A stretch of 64,000 bases of DNA from Larix kaempferi (taxonomy: Eukaryota; Streptophyta; Pinopsida; Pinales; Pinaceae), in assembly GCA_027924585.1 (NCBI GenBank), contig BSBM01000764.1, positions 1,754,001-1,818,000 of the forward strand, read 5' to 3'. The position numbers and the translations under genes are program-made. Shown piece by piece: positions 45,166 through 56,284 of this stretch. The notes beneath the pieces were generated by a model that had not been told where the DNA came from, did no database searches, and saw only the letters and a list, made by a program, of their open reading frames with translations. Each line of letters begins with the position of its first letter. Positions within the stretch are counted from its first letter, which is position 1.

Positions 45166-46390
45166 GTATAGGCATGGGCCAGAGAGCAGCAATGACAAGA
45201 GGATAATACTGAAGGAGACAAACTTTCACATAAGTGATGATAGAACCCATGATGATCTGCATTATGTGCAACATTTTTTTCAAATTTTCTATGATCAGTT
45301 GAAGGAGAGAGATATACAGATGGATCAGCATTGGATATGGTCGGACGGTTGTGCGAGCCAGTTCAAAAATGCCTGAGTATTCCAATGGATGAGTACTTTG
45401 CATAAGACTTATAATGTGCCGCATATCTGGAACTATTTTGAGATTGGGCATGGCAAAGGCAAGCATGATGGGGCCGATGCATGCATCAAGACTGCACTAC
45501 CAAGGGAAGAGATGAAGTTTGACAATGAACCTCGTATCCGAGATGCATGGTCCATAGTTCAATGGTGCTCCGCAACAATGTCAAAACGAGCAAGAGATCA
45601 ACAAACATCATCGGTGGCAGGATGTGTGGCGAGAAAGTTTTGGCTAGTGGTTGACATAGATCGATCGCATTCCTATAGTTGCGGCACAGTACAAGGAACA
45701 CGTGGATTTCATTCAGTTCGAAGCTCAAACAACCACTTATTTGAAATATGGACGTGAAAGCTTGCATGCATTTGCAACCCTTGCAACAGTGGCGAATGGG
45801 ATGAATGAGAATGCATGGACTAGGTTGATGAATGGGATCCTGTGTCACTTGCAATAGACCAACGCGCAGTTGTTGAAACAACCCAGTTAGAGGAGGGCCA
45901 TTCAGCGATTTCTACAAAATACGACCATATCTCAGATCTTGTACAACCAGGACACATATACGCAGTTGTTGCACCAAAAGATAATGAATGGGGAGTGGAT
46001 TATTGGTTGGCACGGTGAATCCAAGGTAAGAAAACCCTCTACGGATCATTAATCGATGATGAAGGAATTGAATTTCCTACTGGATGGATGGTGGTTAAGG
46101 GGGAATATCTTACACTAGATGGGAAGTCAAGAAAGACTAGTGGGCATGTGTTCATGGATTATAGACTAGGTTCAGTGGTGTATCACTTCACAAACTTGAT
46201 CGTTGGCACAAACATCCATCTTCAGACAATGTCGAGCAAGATCTCAACCAAGGTACGCTACTACCTGCCTCATTCAGAGCACGAGAGATTGATGGAGACA
46301 ATTAGCAACAGAGAGGATCCAGATGGATTTATTGAATGAGGCCAATCAACTTTACATAAGAGAAAGAATTGCATCAAATAATGTTATGTT
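45166..46390 (+). pseudogene. Transposase-like gene, 3' third (right of the Gypsy insertion)
   Basis: It begins directly after the right target duplication with RHGPESSND, which continues VHIMY from the left side. Conserved motifs are ETNFHISDDRTHDDLHYVQH, HWIWSDGCASQFKNA near 45330-45373 and FEIGHGKGKHDGADACIK near 45440-45490. Later stretches include DAWSIVQWCSATMS, GTRGFHSV and a charged tail (WMVVKGEYLTLDG ... VRYYLPHSE). One phase is kept from 45166 to 46339, but stops intervene at 45374 (Arg expected), 45755 and others. WSDGC and HGKGxHDGA are candidate second and third acidic motifs of a DDE-type catalytic core, together with DFAENY on the left side. That assignment is inference. An open frame starting at 45056 includes LTR codons that do not belong to the gene. 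Confidence 0.72.
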
Positions 46391-46886
46391 CTACATCGAG
46401 GTATGTGTAGTTTTAATATTATTTCATTGGTACATGCATTTTTTGTTGATACATACATACATACATGTCTTTGCCTATGTTTTTTATTTTTCCTATATGT
46501 ATTAAACTGTTCCATGCTTCTCTTTTATGTTGAATAAAATGGTGATGTGATTTGGATCAAATTTGAGTGAATTGAGTTAGTATTTTCTTAAATATATCTA
46601 TTTATGTTTGTAGCATTTGAAGATAGCGGTTTTGATAAGTTCTCAAGATTAGAATTACCTAGGTTTTAGGAGTTATCATAAAGTTTCAAGGGTGGTATTT
46701 TTGAGATCTATACTTGAGAAAAGCATTGGGGAACTGTGAAATTCCTTATTGATCAAATATCTCTTTAGTTTTGTGTCCACCCAAACCTTTTTCATGCTTT
46801 GGGTACCTTGAGGTATATCCCCAACCCAAAAAACTCTTATATTATGATGATTATGTTGGTTTAGGGTTTTGGTTCCCCATGCCCTT
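46391..46886. other. Non-genic DNA between the transposase-like gene and Copia-3
   Basis: No gene is seen. It includes a short ATAC microsatellite near 46450-46465. Near 46823-46886 a block (AACCCAAAAAACTCTTATAT ... TTGGTTCCCCATGC) is repeated on the far side of Copia-3 at 51641-51700. Confidence 0.6.
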
Positions 46887-47088
46887 TGTTAGAAAAACAT
46901 GATCGCAGAGCAATAACAATAAATAGAAATGAAAATATAATCACACATACACAGTACAAGAGAGACATAGATATATCATGGTTCACCCAACTTGGGCTAT
47001 GTCCACAATGAATTTTCCAGTCCTTATTATTATTACCATCCAACAAGGTGAAGGGATACAACCTGCAACACAGCCACTGCACTTGGAG
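46887..47088 (-). repeat. Truncated 3' LTR of Copia-3
   Basis: It matches the first ~200 bp of the right LTR (TGTTAGAAAAACA, GATCGCAGAGCAATAACAAT, TATATCATGGTTCACC). It then diverges after ACTGCACTT into sequence leading to the pol end. The U3 part is deleted, so this copy cannot complete normal replication. Confidence 0.8.
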
Positions 47089-47189
47089 ACTGATCACAAC
47101 AACTCCAAAACTGCTGCACTTGCTGGACTTGGACTTGGAAAATTTTTCCTCTTCACCTTCATGCTAAAAGGTCAACTGAAACTGAGCAA

Positions 47190-48585
47190 GAACTCAGTTT
47201 CTCTCTGGTAACTACCTTTGTGAACATGTCTGCAGGATTCTGGCTAGTATGTATCTTTTCCAGCTTCAACAGTTCATCTTCCAGAACAGAGCTTATGAAA
47301 TGGTACTTGAGCTGTATATGTTTAGTCTTGGAATGGAATGCTGAGTTCTTTGCAAGATGAATGGCACTCTAGCTATCACTATACAACCTGCTATCCTTCT
47401 GCTTCTTACCCACTTCCTCCATAAACCTCTGCAACCAAATCATCTCTTTAGTAGCCTCTGTAACAGCAACATACTTTGCTTCCATTCTTGAAAGTGCAAA
47501 AACATTCTGCAATCTCAAAATCTGACTTACTGTTGTTCCACCTACAGTAAACACATAACCTGTGGTGCTCCTCTTGCTATCCTTATCACCTACTATATCT
47601 GCATCAACATATCCCTCTAAAACAGTGTCTAAACCTCCAAAACATAATGCCTGAGTGGTAGTACCTCTCAAATACTTGAGAATCCACTATACTTCCTTCC
47701 AATGTTCTTTACCCGGATTGTTCATATATTTGCTTACAACTCCCATTGCTTGTGCAATATCTGGTCTTTTTCACACCATGGCATACATCAAGCTGCCAAC
47801 TGCTGATTGATAGGCAATCATGGACATGTAATCTGTCTCCTCCTGTGTCGTGGGACACATTTCCTTACTTAGACTGAAATGGCTGGCCAAAGGTGTACTT
47901 ACTAGTTTTGCATTCTGCATTCTGAACCTCTCCAACACCTTTTGTATATACTCACTCTGAGACAATGTCAATTTGTGATTTTTCCTATCTCTGGTTATTC
48001 TCATACCAAGGATTTGCTTTGCAGCACCCAAATCCTTCATCGCAAATGAATTAACTAGATTCCTTTTGAGTACATTTATATCCTGCATGTTAGACCCTAC
48101 AACAAGCATGTCATCCACATACAATAGCAAGATAATATATATTTCATTGTCTAGCTTCTTGAAATAAACACAGTGGTCAGAGTGACATCTACTATAACCT
48201 TGTTCTGTCATAAACCTGTCAAATTTTAAATACCACTTCCTTGGAGCTTGCTTTAAGCCATACAAACTATTTTTCAACCTTCATACCAAGTTCTCCTTAC
48301 CTTTGACCTCATACCCTTGTGGTTGTTGCATATATATCTCTTCCTCCAAATCCCCATGGAGAATGGTTGTTTTTACATCTAACTGTTCAAGATGCAAATC
48401 TTCTACCGCCACTAGACTTAAGATAGTCCTAATTGAAGTCATCTTAACAACAGGAGAAAATATTTCATCAAAATCTATACCTTTCTTCTGTGCAAACCCC
48501 TTTACAACAAGTCTGACCTTGTACCGCTTCTTGCCTCCTTCTTCTTCCTTCAACCTGTAAATCCATTTGTTCTACAATGCTCTTT
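47190..48585 (-). pseudogene. Copia-3 reverse transcriptase and RNase H (broken)
   Basis: RT motifs read on the minus strand are KRYKVRLVVKGFAQKKGIDF, LEQLDVKTTILHGDLEEEIY, NSLYGLKQAPRKWYLKFDRF and catalytic LLLYVDDMLVVGS near 48130. Stops separate the pieces near 48278 and 47768. RNase H has LEGYVDADIVGDKDSKRSTT, then SRMEAKYVA and LYSDS followed by a stop (47369) where Gln is expected. It ends HTSQNPADMFTKVVTREK near 47200. Y-V-D-D is intact. Confidence 0.87.
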
Positions 48586-48819
48586 CAGGAAAGTGAACCA
48601 GATCCCATGTCTGGTTTCCTACCAATGAGTCCATCTCCTCATTCATGCCTTTCTCCCACTTCTTTCTAGTTTCCACCTGCATTGCTTCTTCATAACATTC
48701 TGGTTCACCAGCATCAGTCATCAACAAATAATACATTAAAAGAGTATCGTTCAGGGAGTCTACTTACCCTGGTAGATCTTCTTACAATTGCAAGAGTTTT
48801 AGGTACTTGTTGTTGTTCT

Positions 48820-49944
48820 TGATTTTATGGCACCTTTGGAACTTCATTTTCTTCAATTTCATCAAGTACTGTGTACTCTGTGGTTTCCTTTTCCTATTTC
48901 TTTCCCTGCAACTGATCTTTATACATGACCTTTTCATTGAATATCACATCTCTACTCCTGATGATTTTGTTATTTTCATAATCCCATAAGCGATAACCAA
49001 ATTCATCAACCCCATATCCAATAAAGGTACATTTCTTAGATTTAGCTTCAAGCTTTGTTCTATTTTCTTTATCAATATGGACAAATGCTTCACAACCAAA
49101 CTTTCTCAGAAATGAGTAGTTTACCTTTTTATCTGTCCATGCCTCCTCTGGAATACCACCATCCAAGGAACTTGAAGGTCCTCTATTTATTAAATAAACA
49201 TCAGTATTTACAGCATCCACCCAAAACTATAAGGGCAACCCTACATGTAGTCTCATACACCTTGCACGTTCCATGATCGTTCTGTTCATCCTTTCTGACA
49301 CACCATTTTCTTGTGGTGTTCCTGGGACTGTCTTCTCTCTACGAATCCCATGGTATGAATAGTAACTATCAAACTCCTTGCCGCATTACTGACCTCCATT
49401 ATCATATCTGAGACACTTCAACCTTTTCCCTGTCTCATTCTCAACCAAAGCTTTCAACTTCTTAAAAGTAGCAAACACATCAGATTTCTGTCTAATACAA
49501 TAAACCCAAGTTTTCCTAGTTGCATCATCAATAAATGTCATAATAATGAGAGCCACCAAGAGAATGTACCTGATCCGGTTCCCATACATCTGTATGCACT
49601 AGCTCTAACTTTTCATTCTTCTTTTGTTTCCCAACCCTGAGAAATCTGACTCTCTTATGTTTTCCATAAACACAGTTCTCACAGAATTCCAAACTTACCT
49701 GCTTCAAATCTGGCAGCAACTTCCTTGAGTGGAGAATCTGCATCCCCTTCTTACTCATGTGGCCAAGCCTATGATGCCACAATGTTGTATCTGTTCCTGT
49801 GGAAGCTAAAGAGATAGAATGGCCAGTATTATGAGGACATAAATACAACGTACCTATCCTGTCTCCTTTTGCTATCACCATTGATCCTTTAGTGATCTTC
49901 CACCACTTTTCTCCAAATGTAGATAGACAGCCGCCATCTCCCAA
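48820..49944 (-). pseudogene. Copia-3 integrase (broken)
   Basis: GAG-pre-integrase motif LWHHRLGHMSKKGMQIL and zinc Cys pair CENCVYGKHKRVRF lie near 49680-49770. The integrase core includes ELVHTDVW (first Asp), LRYDNGGQ followed by a stop at 49386 (second Asp), and NGVSERMNRT (Glu). The insertion near 49545-49580 between NRIRYILLVALII and FIDDATRKTW looks like a local frame change. The C-terminal part DAVNTDVYLINRGPS through GYRLWDYENNKIIRSRDVIF is open (49220-48894). The upstream stop near 49945 sits where Gln is expected (STR-stop-LGDGGC). Confidence 0.84.
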
Positions 49945-51045
49945 CTACCTTGTTGAGATCAGATTTCTTTTCATAGCAGGAATATGCCTAACATATTTCA
50001 ACAGCCAGTCAGTTCCATTCTTAACTTTTATCCATACCTTACCCATTCCAACAATTTTACATGGCTCATCATCACCCAATAAAACATGTCCAAAATCGCT
50101 AGGAACATACTCATGAAAGTATTTCCTATGGGGTGTAGCATGACATGAATCTCCTGAATCTACTACCCAATAATCACTAGTATTATCTAATGCAAGAATC
50201 AAAGCATCTTGTAACACATCACTTGCTACATTTGATTCCTGAGTAGTTTCCTTCTGTGCATCTACTTTCTTCTTTAGAGATCTGTAGTCTTTCTTCAGAT
50301 GTCCTTTCTTTCCACAATTCCAACACTCTATTTTTTCCAGTCTGGACTTGGATCTTACCATTTTAGACTTGCCACGATTACCTTGGCTCTTTCCTCTCTC
50401 CTTTTGTCTTCCCCTGCTCTCCATGGTCAACGCATTACCTGATGTCTCATCTGTGCTTTTTATTCGCATTTCCTCGCTAAGAATAACACCAATAACATCA
50501 TCAAATTTCAAGGTGTTTGAACCAGAGACAGAGTTACTTACAGCCATGACCAAGCTATTCCAACTTTCTGGAAATGAACACAAGATTAGAAGAGACCTAA
50601 CCTCATCATCAAAGTTCACACTTACAGAACTTAGTTGATTTGTAACCGTATTAAACTCATTTAAATGATTAGTAACAGATCCACCTTCAGACATCTTCAT
50701 ATTAAATAAATGCTTCATTAGAAATACCTTGTTGGAGGCCAAGGGTTTTTCATACAGCTTACCCAGTGTGCTCATCAAACCCTCCATTGTCGTTTCTTTT
50801 GAGATATTGAAAGCCACTGACAAATCCAAGCTCAGCCGTATTGTACCCAAATCTTTTCTATCAGGAACCTCCCATTCTTCGTCCTTCATGGCTGCCAGCT
50901 GCTTTGCTCTTCCTCCCAATGGTAGGAATAGATCCTTCTGGTACAGATAGTCCTCCATTTGCATCTTCCATAACTAGAAGTTTTGGCCATTAAACTTCTC
51001 GACCTTAAACTTTCCTTCTTCCACCCTTGCTTCCACTCGAACTAG
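49945..51045 (-). pseudogene. Copia-3 Gag and protease (broken)
   Basis: The frame reads VEKFNGQNF, stop (TAG, Gln expected, about 50972), then LWKMQMEDYLYQKDL. The UBN2-type Gag includes TMEGLMSTLGKLYEKPLASN, SVTNHLNEFNTV and LILCSFPESWNSLV. The zinc knuckle CWNCGKKGHLKKDY (50274-50332) has Tyr in place of the last Cys, which should abolish one zinc ligand. Protease signature WVVDSGDSCHATPH (about 50140-50177) has Asp where Ala or Thr is usual after the catalytic D-S-G. The frame is otherwise open for 339 codons from 50964. Confidence 0.87.
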
Positions 51046-51087
51046 AAACCCTAGCTTCCTACGGGTTTATCTTCCAAATAGACCTTC

Positions 51088-51100
51088 GGCTCTGATACCA
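51088..51100 (-). promoter_or_regulatory. Primer-binding site of Copia-3
   Basis: The minus strand reads TGGTATCAGAGCC, two bases from the 5' LTR. It is the initiator-Met tRNA type. Confidence 0.9.
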
Positions 51101-51102
51101 AT

Positions 51103-51668
51103 TGTTAGAAAAACAGGATCGCAGAGCAATAACAATAAACAGAAATGCAAATATAATCACACATACACATTACAAGAGAGACACAGATATATCGTGGTTC
51201 ACCGAACTTGGGCTACGTCCACACTGAATTTGCCAATCCTTATTATTATTACCATCCAACAAGGTGAAGGGATACAACCTACAGCACAACCGCTGCACTT
51301 TCTCTTCACTATCTCATAGTCTCTCTCCTGATCTTAGAGATCTTTACATTGCATAAAACCTAATACATCAACCCTAGCCATATTACAATGTCTTTCTTTT
51401 ATAGGGAAAATACAATGGGAAAAATACCATGGGATATCCAAAACCATGGGCCCGCAAAACAGCTGGCGAAAATAGCCCCAAAAATATTTCTTGCGGGCTC
51501 CACCCCTGCACCACCATGACTTGGGGGTGTTTCCCCGAACCCTAAAAATGTAAAATGGGTGTACAGTCCTACGGGGTGTACGGCTAAGACAATATCATAT
51601 ATGAGACTGGAAGATCTGGCTCCACAACCAACACTCTCATAACCCAAAAAACTCTTATATCCCCAACA
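51103..51668 (-). repeat. 5' LTR of Copia-3
   Basis: On the + strand it reads TGTTAGAAAAACAGGATCGC ... ACTCTTATATCCCCAACA. A second possible edge is CCACAACCAACA at 51633. The last ~28 bases (AACCCAAAAAACTCTTATAT) also occur in the left flank at 46823, so they could be flank and not LTR. Confidence 0.8.
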
Positions 51669-51847
51669 TTTTTCATAGATTTGGTTCCCCATGCTCAATG
51701 CTCACTCAAATCTACCTAGATTTTGGGTTTTTTCCCTTATCCAAGCATCGTGTCATCAACCTAGGTTTTCCACTAATATATTTTAAAACATGCTCATTTA
51801 TGGTTGGAGATTGATGCTTTATTCCTATAGATAACCACTTAGAGGGA

Positions 51848-51945
51848 CTTGTCATCATCATCACCAACATCATCTCTAGGCTCATCATCAACATCTCCAT
51901 CATCATCATCTTCTTCATCGTCACCATCACCATCACCACCATCGT
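51848..51945 (-). repeat. GAT-rich block, left flank of the GC-rich satellite
   Basis: The minus strand reads GATGGTGGTGATGGTGATGG, later GATGGAGATGTTGATGATGA then GCCTAGAG. The same GATGGAGATGTTGATGA plus CCTAGAG combination occurs on the + strand at 57480-57510. The satellite block is therefore flanked by inverted copies. Confidence 0.85.
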
Positions 51946-53102
51946 GGACCTGTGGGATGTGACAGAATCCAAGTCCTCTCGTCGGTCTGGGTTCCGCGGC
52001 CCCGGGGAAAATCCTCGAAGTGTCCTTGAACATCCCCGGGGCGCCCGAATAGAATGCCCGTAGCACCCAAACCATGGCTCAGTTCACGAATCTGTCAATT
52101 CTAGTGGGTCTGGGACGACGGGTTTCAGCTAGGGGACCCCCCACAGCATCCCCTGAAGACCCGGAAGCGGTGCCAACGAGCCATCTCTGGAGCTAGGGTT
52201 TTTCTCAATGATGGCCATTCTACATTCGCTCAAGGGGTGCATTTCTCGTCCAAAGGCCCCCGGGCGTGTGTGGCCATCGTGGATAGGTTCACAATGGCCA
52301 CATGGACCTATGGGAGGCGACGAAATCCAAGTTCTCTCGTCGGTCTGGGTTTCGTGGCCCCAGGGTAATTCCTCCAAGTGTCCCTGAACGACCCCAGGGT
52401 GCCCAACTAGAAAGACTGTAGCACCCGAACCATGGCTCGGTTTGTGAATCCATCGATTCCAGTGGGTTTGGGATGGTAGGTTTCAGCTAGGGGACTCCCC
52501 ACAACATCCCGCGAAGACCCGGAAGCGGTGCCAACGTGCCATCTCTGGAGCTAGGGTTTTGCTCAGTGAGGGCCATTCCAAATTCGCTCAAGGGGTGCAT
52601 TTTTCATTTGGAGGCCCCTAGGCATGCGTGGCCACCGTGGACAGGTCCAAAATGGCCATGTGGACCTGTGGGAGGTGAGAGAATCCAAGTCCTCTCGTTG
52701 GTATGGGTTCCGTGGCCCTAGGGAAATTCCTCTAAGTGTCCCTGAATGACCCCAGGGTGCCCGACTAGAATGCCTGTAGCACCCGAACCGTGGCTCAGTT
52801 CACGAATCCGTCAATTCTGGTGGGTTCGGGACGACAGGTTTCAGCTAGGGGACCTCCCACAGCGTCCCTTAAAGACCCAGAAGTAGTGCCAATGAGCCAT
52901 CTCCGGAGCTAGGGTTTTTCTCAGTCAGGGCCATCCAGATTTGCTCAAGGGGTTCATTTCTCGTCTGGAGGCCCCCGGGCATGAGTGGCCACCGTGGATA
53001 GGTCCACAATGGCCATGTGGACCTGTGGGAGATGACATAATCCAAGTCCACTTTCCGGTTTGGGTTCCGTGGACCTAGAGCAAATCCCCGAAGTGTCCCT
53101 GA
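51946..53102 (-). repeat. GC-rich 358-bp satellite, reverse orientation (about three units)
   Basis: CCATCTCTGGAGCTAGGGTT and variants start at 52181, 52539 and 52897, exactly 358 bp apart. Units include GTGGACCTGTGGGAGGTGAC, CTCAAGGGGTGCATTTCTCG and AGCTAGGGGACCCCCCACAG. It is GC-rich, unlike the rest of the window. Short frames on both strands recur per unit and are not genes. Confidence 0.93.
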
Positions 53103-54736
53103 ATGGCCATCATTGAGCAAAACCTTAGCTCCGAAGATGGCTAGTTGGAACCGCTTCTGGTTCTTCAGGGGATGCTGTGGGGGGGTCCCCTAGCTGAAAC
53201 CCATTGTCCCAGACCCACCCAAATTGATAGATTCACGAATCGAGCCACAGTTCGTGTGCTACGTGCATTCTAGTCGGGCACCCTGGGGCCGTTCAGGCAC
53301 ACTTGGAGGAATTGCCCCAGGGCCACGGAACCCAGACTGACAAGAGGAATTGGATTTTGTCACCTCCCATAGGTCCATGTGACCATTATGGACCTATCCA
53401 CGGTGGCCACGCATGCCTATGGGCCTCCGGATGAGAAATGCACCCCTTGAGCGAATCTGGAATGGCCCTCATTGAGCAAAACCCTAGCTCCGAAGATGGC
53501 TTGTTGGCACTGCTTTCAGGTCTTTGGGGGACGCTGTGGGGGGTCTCCTAGCTGAAACATGCCATCCCAGACCCACCGGAATCGACAGATTCACAAACCG
53601 AGCGACAGTTCATGTGCTACGGGCATTCCAATTGTGCACCCCAGGGTCGTTCAAGGACACTTGGAGGAATTGCCGCGGGGCCACGGAACCCAGACCGATG
53701 AGAGGAATTGGATTCCATCACTTCCCATAGGTGCACGTGGCCATCGTGGACCTATCCATGGTGGCCACACATGCCTAGGGGCCTCCGGATGAGAAATTCA
53801 CCCCTTGAGCAAATCTAGAATGGCCATCACTAAGCAAAATCCTAGCTCCGGAGATGGCTCGTTGGCACCACTTCCGGGTCTTCAGGGGACGCTGTGGGGG
53901 GTCCCCTAGCTGAAACCCGCCATTCTGAACGTACCGGAATTGACAGATTTGCGAACCGAGCCACGGTTCGGGTGCTACGGGCATTCTAGTCGGGCACCTA
54001 GGGGTCGTTCAAGGACACTTGGAGGAATTACCCCGGGCCAATGGAACCCAGACCAACGAGAGGACTTGGATTTTGTCGCCTCCCACAGGTCCACGTGGCC
54101 ACTATGGACCTGTCCACGGTGGCCACGCACGCCCGGGGGCCATCGGACGAGAAATGCACCCCTTGAGCGAATCTGGAATGGCCATCACTGAGCAAAACCC
54201 TAGCTCCGGAGATGGCTCATTGGCACCGCTTCCGGGTCTTCGGGGGACGTTGTGGGGGCTCCCCTAGCTGAAACCTGTCATCTCGGACCCATAGGAATCG
54301 ACTTATTTGCGAACCGAGCCATAGTTCAGGTGCTACGGGCATTCTACTCGGGCACCCCAGGGTCGTTTAGGGACACTTGGAGGAATTGCCCCGGGGCCAC
54401 GGAATCCAGACTGATGAAAGGACTTGGATTCCGTCACCTCCCACAGGTCGACATGGCCATTGTGGACCTATCCACAGTGTCCATGCATGCTCGGGGGCCT
54501 CCGGACGAGAAATGCACCCCTTGAGCGAATCTGGAATGGCCATCACTGATCAAAACCCTAGCCTCGGAGATGGCTCGTTGACACAACTTCTAGGTCTTTG
54601 GGGGATGTTGTGGGGGGTCCCCTAGCTAAAACCTATCATCCCGGACCCATCGGAATCAATGGATTCATGAACCGAGCCATGGTTCGGGTGCTATGGAAAT
54701 TCTAGTCGGGCACCCCGGGGCCGTTCAGGGACACCT
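53103..54736 (+). repeat. GC-rich 358-bp satellite, forward orientation (4.5 units)
   Basis: This is the same unit on the other strand. AGATGGCT starts at 53135, 53494, 53852, 54210 and 54568 (spacings 359, 358, 358 and 358). The turn-round point is near 53100-53104 (GTGTCCCTGAATGGCCATC), where reverse-orientation text stops and forward text begins. Confidence 0.93.
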
Positions 54737-55828
54737 TGGCCCAATTAACTTGGCCCATTGACTTGGCCCAATTACTCATGGATGCAGGCTGGAGAAACTT
54801 CAGAGAGCCTCGTACCCTAATGATGTTGCCACCTTCATCCACTAGGGGAATATTCTTGCAAAGACTGGTAAGCTCTTCGGGCCAGACGTAGTTATTTGCA
54901 GATGAATAGTGCAAAAAATGTGCAATGGTGATAACAAGTTTATTGTCTGTTGACTCTAATACGACATCTAGGAGCCTCTCAGCAAACCTTGATATAGAAA
55001 GCTCTATAATTTTAGTATATTGATTCAACCACCCATATAGTTTCTCACCTTCTCAAGGATCTAAATTTATAATTGCCTTCTGGGTACATTCAAGCATTCT
55101 TGAGGATCTAAATTTATAATTGTCTTCTGGGTAGATTCAGGCATGGAATAATATTTGGCGGCATTTCCAAGCTCCCCAAACCATTTGGTTAGCCACAATA
55201 TGTGCGACTCCTTTGACGAAAGATCAATTTTGGTGTGGACAGCAGCATTTGATACACTAGCCAGATCAATGTTGTTGGAATAACTTACATATTTCAACAA
55301 AGGAGCGTTTTGCAGGTGACTTGAAAATCCCTTCCAATTTTCAGCAATAAAACAAAGAAGTTCAACGTACAGATTTTCAGGCAAGCTTGTCAACAACTCA
55401 GACAACCGAATACAGGGAGATAACCAGGCCCAAAAAATTCAAGCTATTATAAAACTCTTGTTTATCAAGATAAGGATGGACTATGTGTGCATTACAAGGA
55501 ATATGAAAGGGAAGGTACCTATAGACCCAAGTTTTCGATGATAGAGGTGAATTACCACTTACCAGAGCACGAAATGCTGAACAAAGGGCTAATGGAACAC
55601 AACGAAGGATTCCCTGGTTCCACTTGTTATTGAAAATGATACTTTCTCTTGACGAAACCAGTAAAAAATATGCGTGTAGTATAAATGGAAATCCTGTTAC
55701 AATTTTCTTCGCAAGAAAAGCATAGATACCCACAATTGCCATATTTCCTTCTGTAAGCCGCTCGGCCATCAGAGTGTGGAATTTTTGCACACGAGGGTCA
55801 ACTCTGCAAAATCGTCCGTCAGGCACTT
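54737..55828 (-). pseudogene. Fragment of a sacsin/NO VEIN-like plant gene embedded in the satellite
   Basis: Minus-strand reading gives PDGRFCRVDPRVQKFHTLMA, ERLTEGNMAIVGIYAFLAKK, ILHAYFLLVSSRESIIFNNK and WNQGILRCVPLALCSAF. After a phase change near 55400 it continues LTSLPENLYVELLCFIAENW, APLLKYVSYSNNIDLASVSN and ESHILWLTKWFGELGN. The last part is NKLVITIAHFLHYSSANNYV, then LTSLCKNIPLVDEGGNI. This matches my recollection of the large plant sacsin-like/NO VEIN-like proteins (HATPase-type, thousands of residues), of which only about 360 residues are present. A ~47-bp tandem duplication (55055-55144), frame changes and the absence of flanking exons show it is non-functional. It replaces about 72 bp of satellite. 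The assignment is from memory. Confidence 0.6.
55055..55144. repeat. ~47-bp tandem duplication inside the gene fragment
   Basis: AGGATCTAAATTTATAATTG plus CTTCTGGGTA-ATTCA-GCAT occurs at 55056 and 55103 with three mismatches. Confidence 0.9.
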
Positions 55829-56284
55829 ACGTGGCCATTGTGGACCTGTTCATGGTGGACACACACGCCCGGGGGCCTCCGTACGTGAAATGAACCCCTT
55901 GAGCGAATCTGAAATCGCCATCACTGAGCAAAACCCTAGCTCCAGAGATGGCTCATTGACACTGCTTCTGGGTCTTCGAGGGACGTTGTGGGGGGTCCCC
56001 TAGCTGAAACCCGCTGCCCTAGACCCACCCAAATCGACAAATTCACAAACCGAGCCATGGTTCGGGTGCCACGGGCATTCTAGTTGAGCACCCCGAGGCC
56101 ATTCAGGGAAACCTGGAGGATTTTCCCTAGGGCCACGGAACCCAACCCGATGAGAGGACTTGGATTCCGTTGCCTCCCACAGGTCCACATGGCCATTGTG
56201 GACCTGTCCATGGTGGCCACGCATGCCCGCAGGCCTCTGGACAAGAAATGCACCCCTTGAGCAAATTTGGATGGCCCTCACATT
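55829..56284 (+). repeat. GC-rich 358-bp satellite, forward orientation, continued
   Basis: The satellite resumes at ACGTGGCCATTGTGGACC after the gene fragment. AGATGGCT recurs at 55946. It ends near 56280 (GGATGGCCCTCA), where the diverged subfamily in the opposite orientation begins. Confidence 0.88.

Larger units (their letters stand above)
32412..45170 (+). mobile_element. Ty3/Gypsy LTR retrotransposon, nested in the transposase-like gene and itself interrupted
   Basis: It spans 32417-45165 and is flanked by the 5-bp target duplication gtata (32412-32416; 45166-45170). Both LTRs are 767 bp. Removing the element rejoins the host frame (VHIMY at the left, RHGPESSND at the right). Order is LTR, Asp-tRNA-like PBS, gag with zinc knuckles, protease, linker, RT, RNase H, integrase, 1.1-kb 3' region and LTR. 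RT upstream of integrase defines Gypsy. No chromodomain motif is seen after the integrase. A second LTR element (38515-41583) sits in its RNase H region. Its proteins contain many stops, mainly TAG. Confidence 0.93.
46887..51668 (-). mobile_element. Copia-3: decayed Tork-like Ty1/Copia element
   Basis: The PBS is TGGTATCAGAGCC on the minus strand (51088-51100), next to the 5' LTR that starts at 51103. A shorter related LTR begins at 46887 and loses similarity near 47088, so the 3' LTR is truncated on its internal side. The polyprotein runs from about 51043 to 47190 on the minus strand with Gag, protease, integrase, RT and RNase H in Copia order. The RNase H end (YSDS, HSKTKHIQLKYHF, IHTSQNPADMFTKVV) is typical of the Tork/TNT1 group. 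At least seven stops break it. The right boundary is uncertain: LTR similarity supports 51633 or 51668. Confidence 0.88.

Noticed and set aside
45056-45376. A 106-codon gene starting at 45056
   Set aside because: The first ~37 codons lie in the 3' LTR of the Gypsy element. The real gene sequence starts after the target duplication at 45171.
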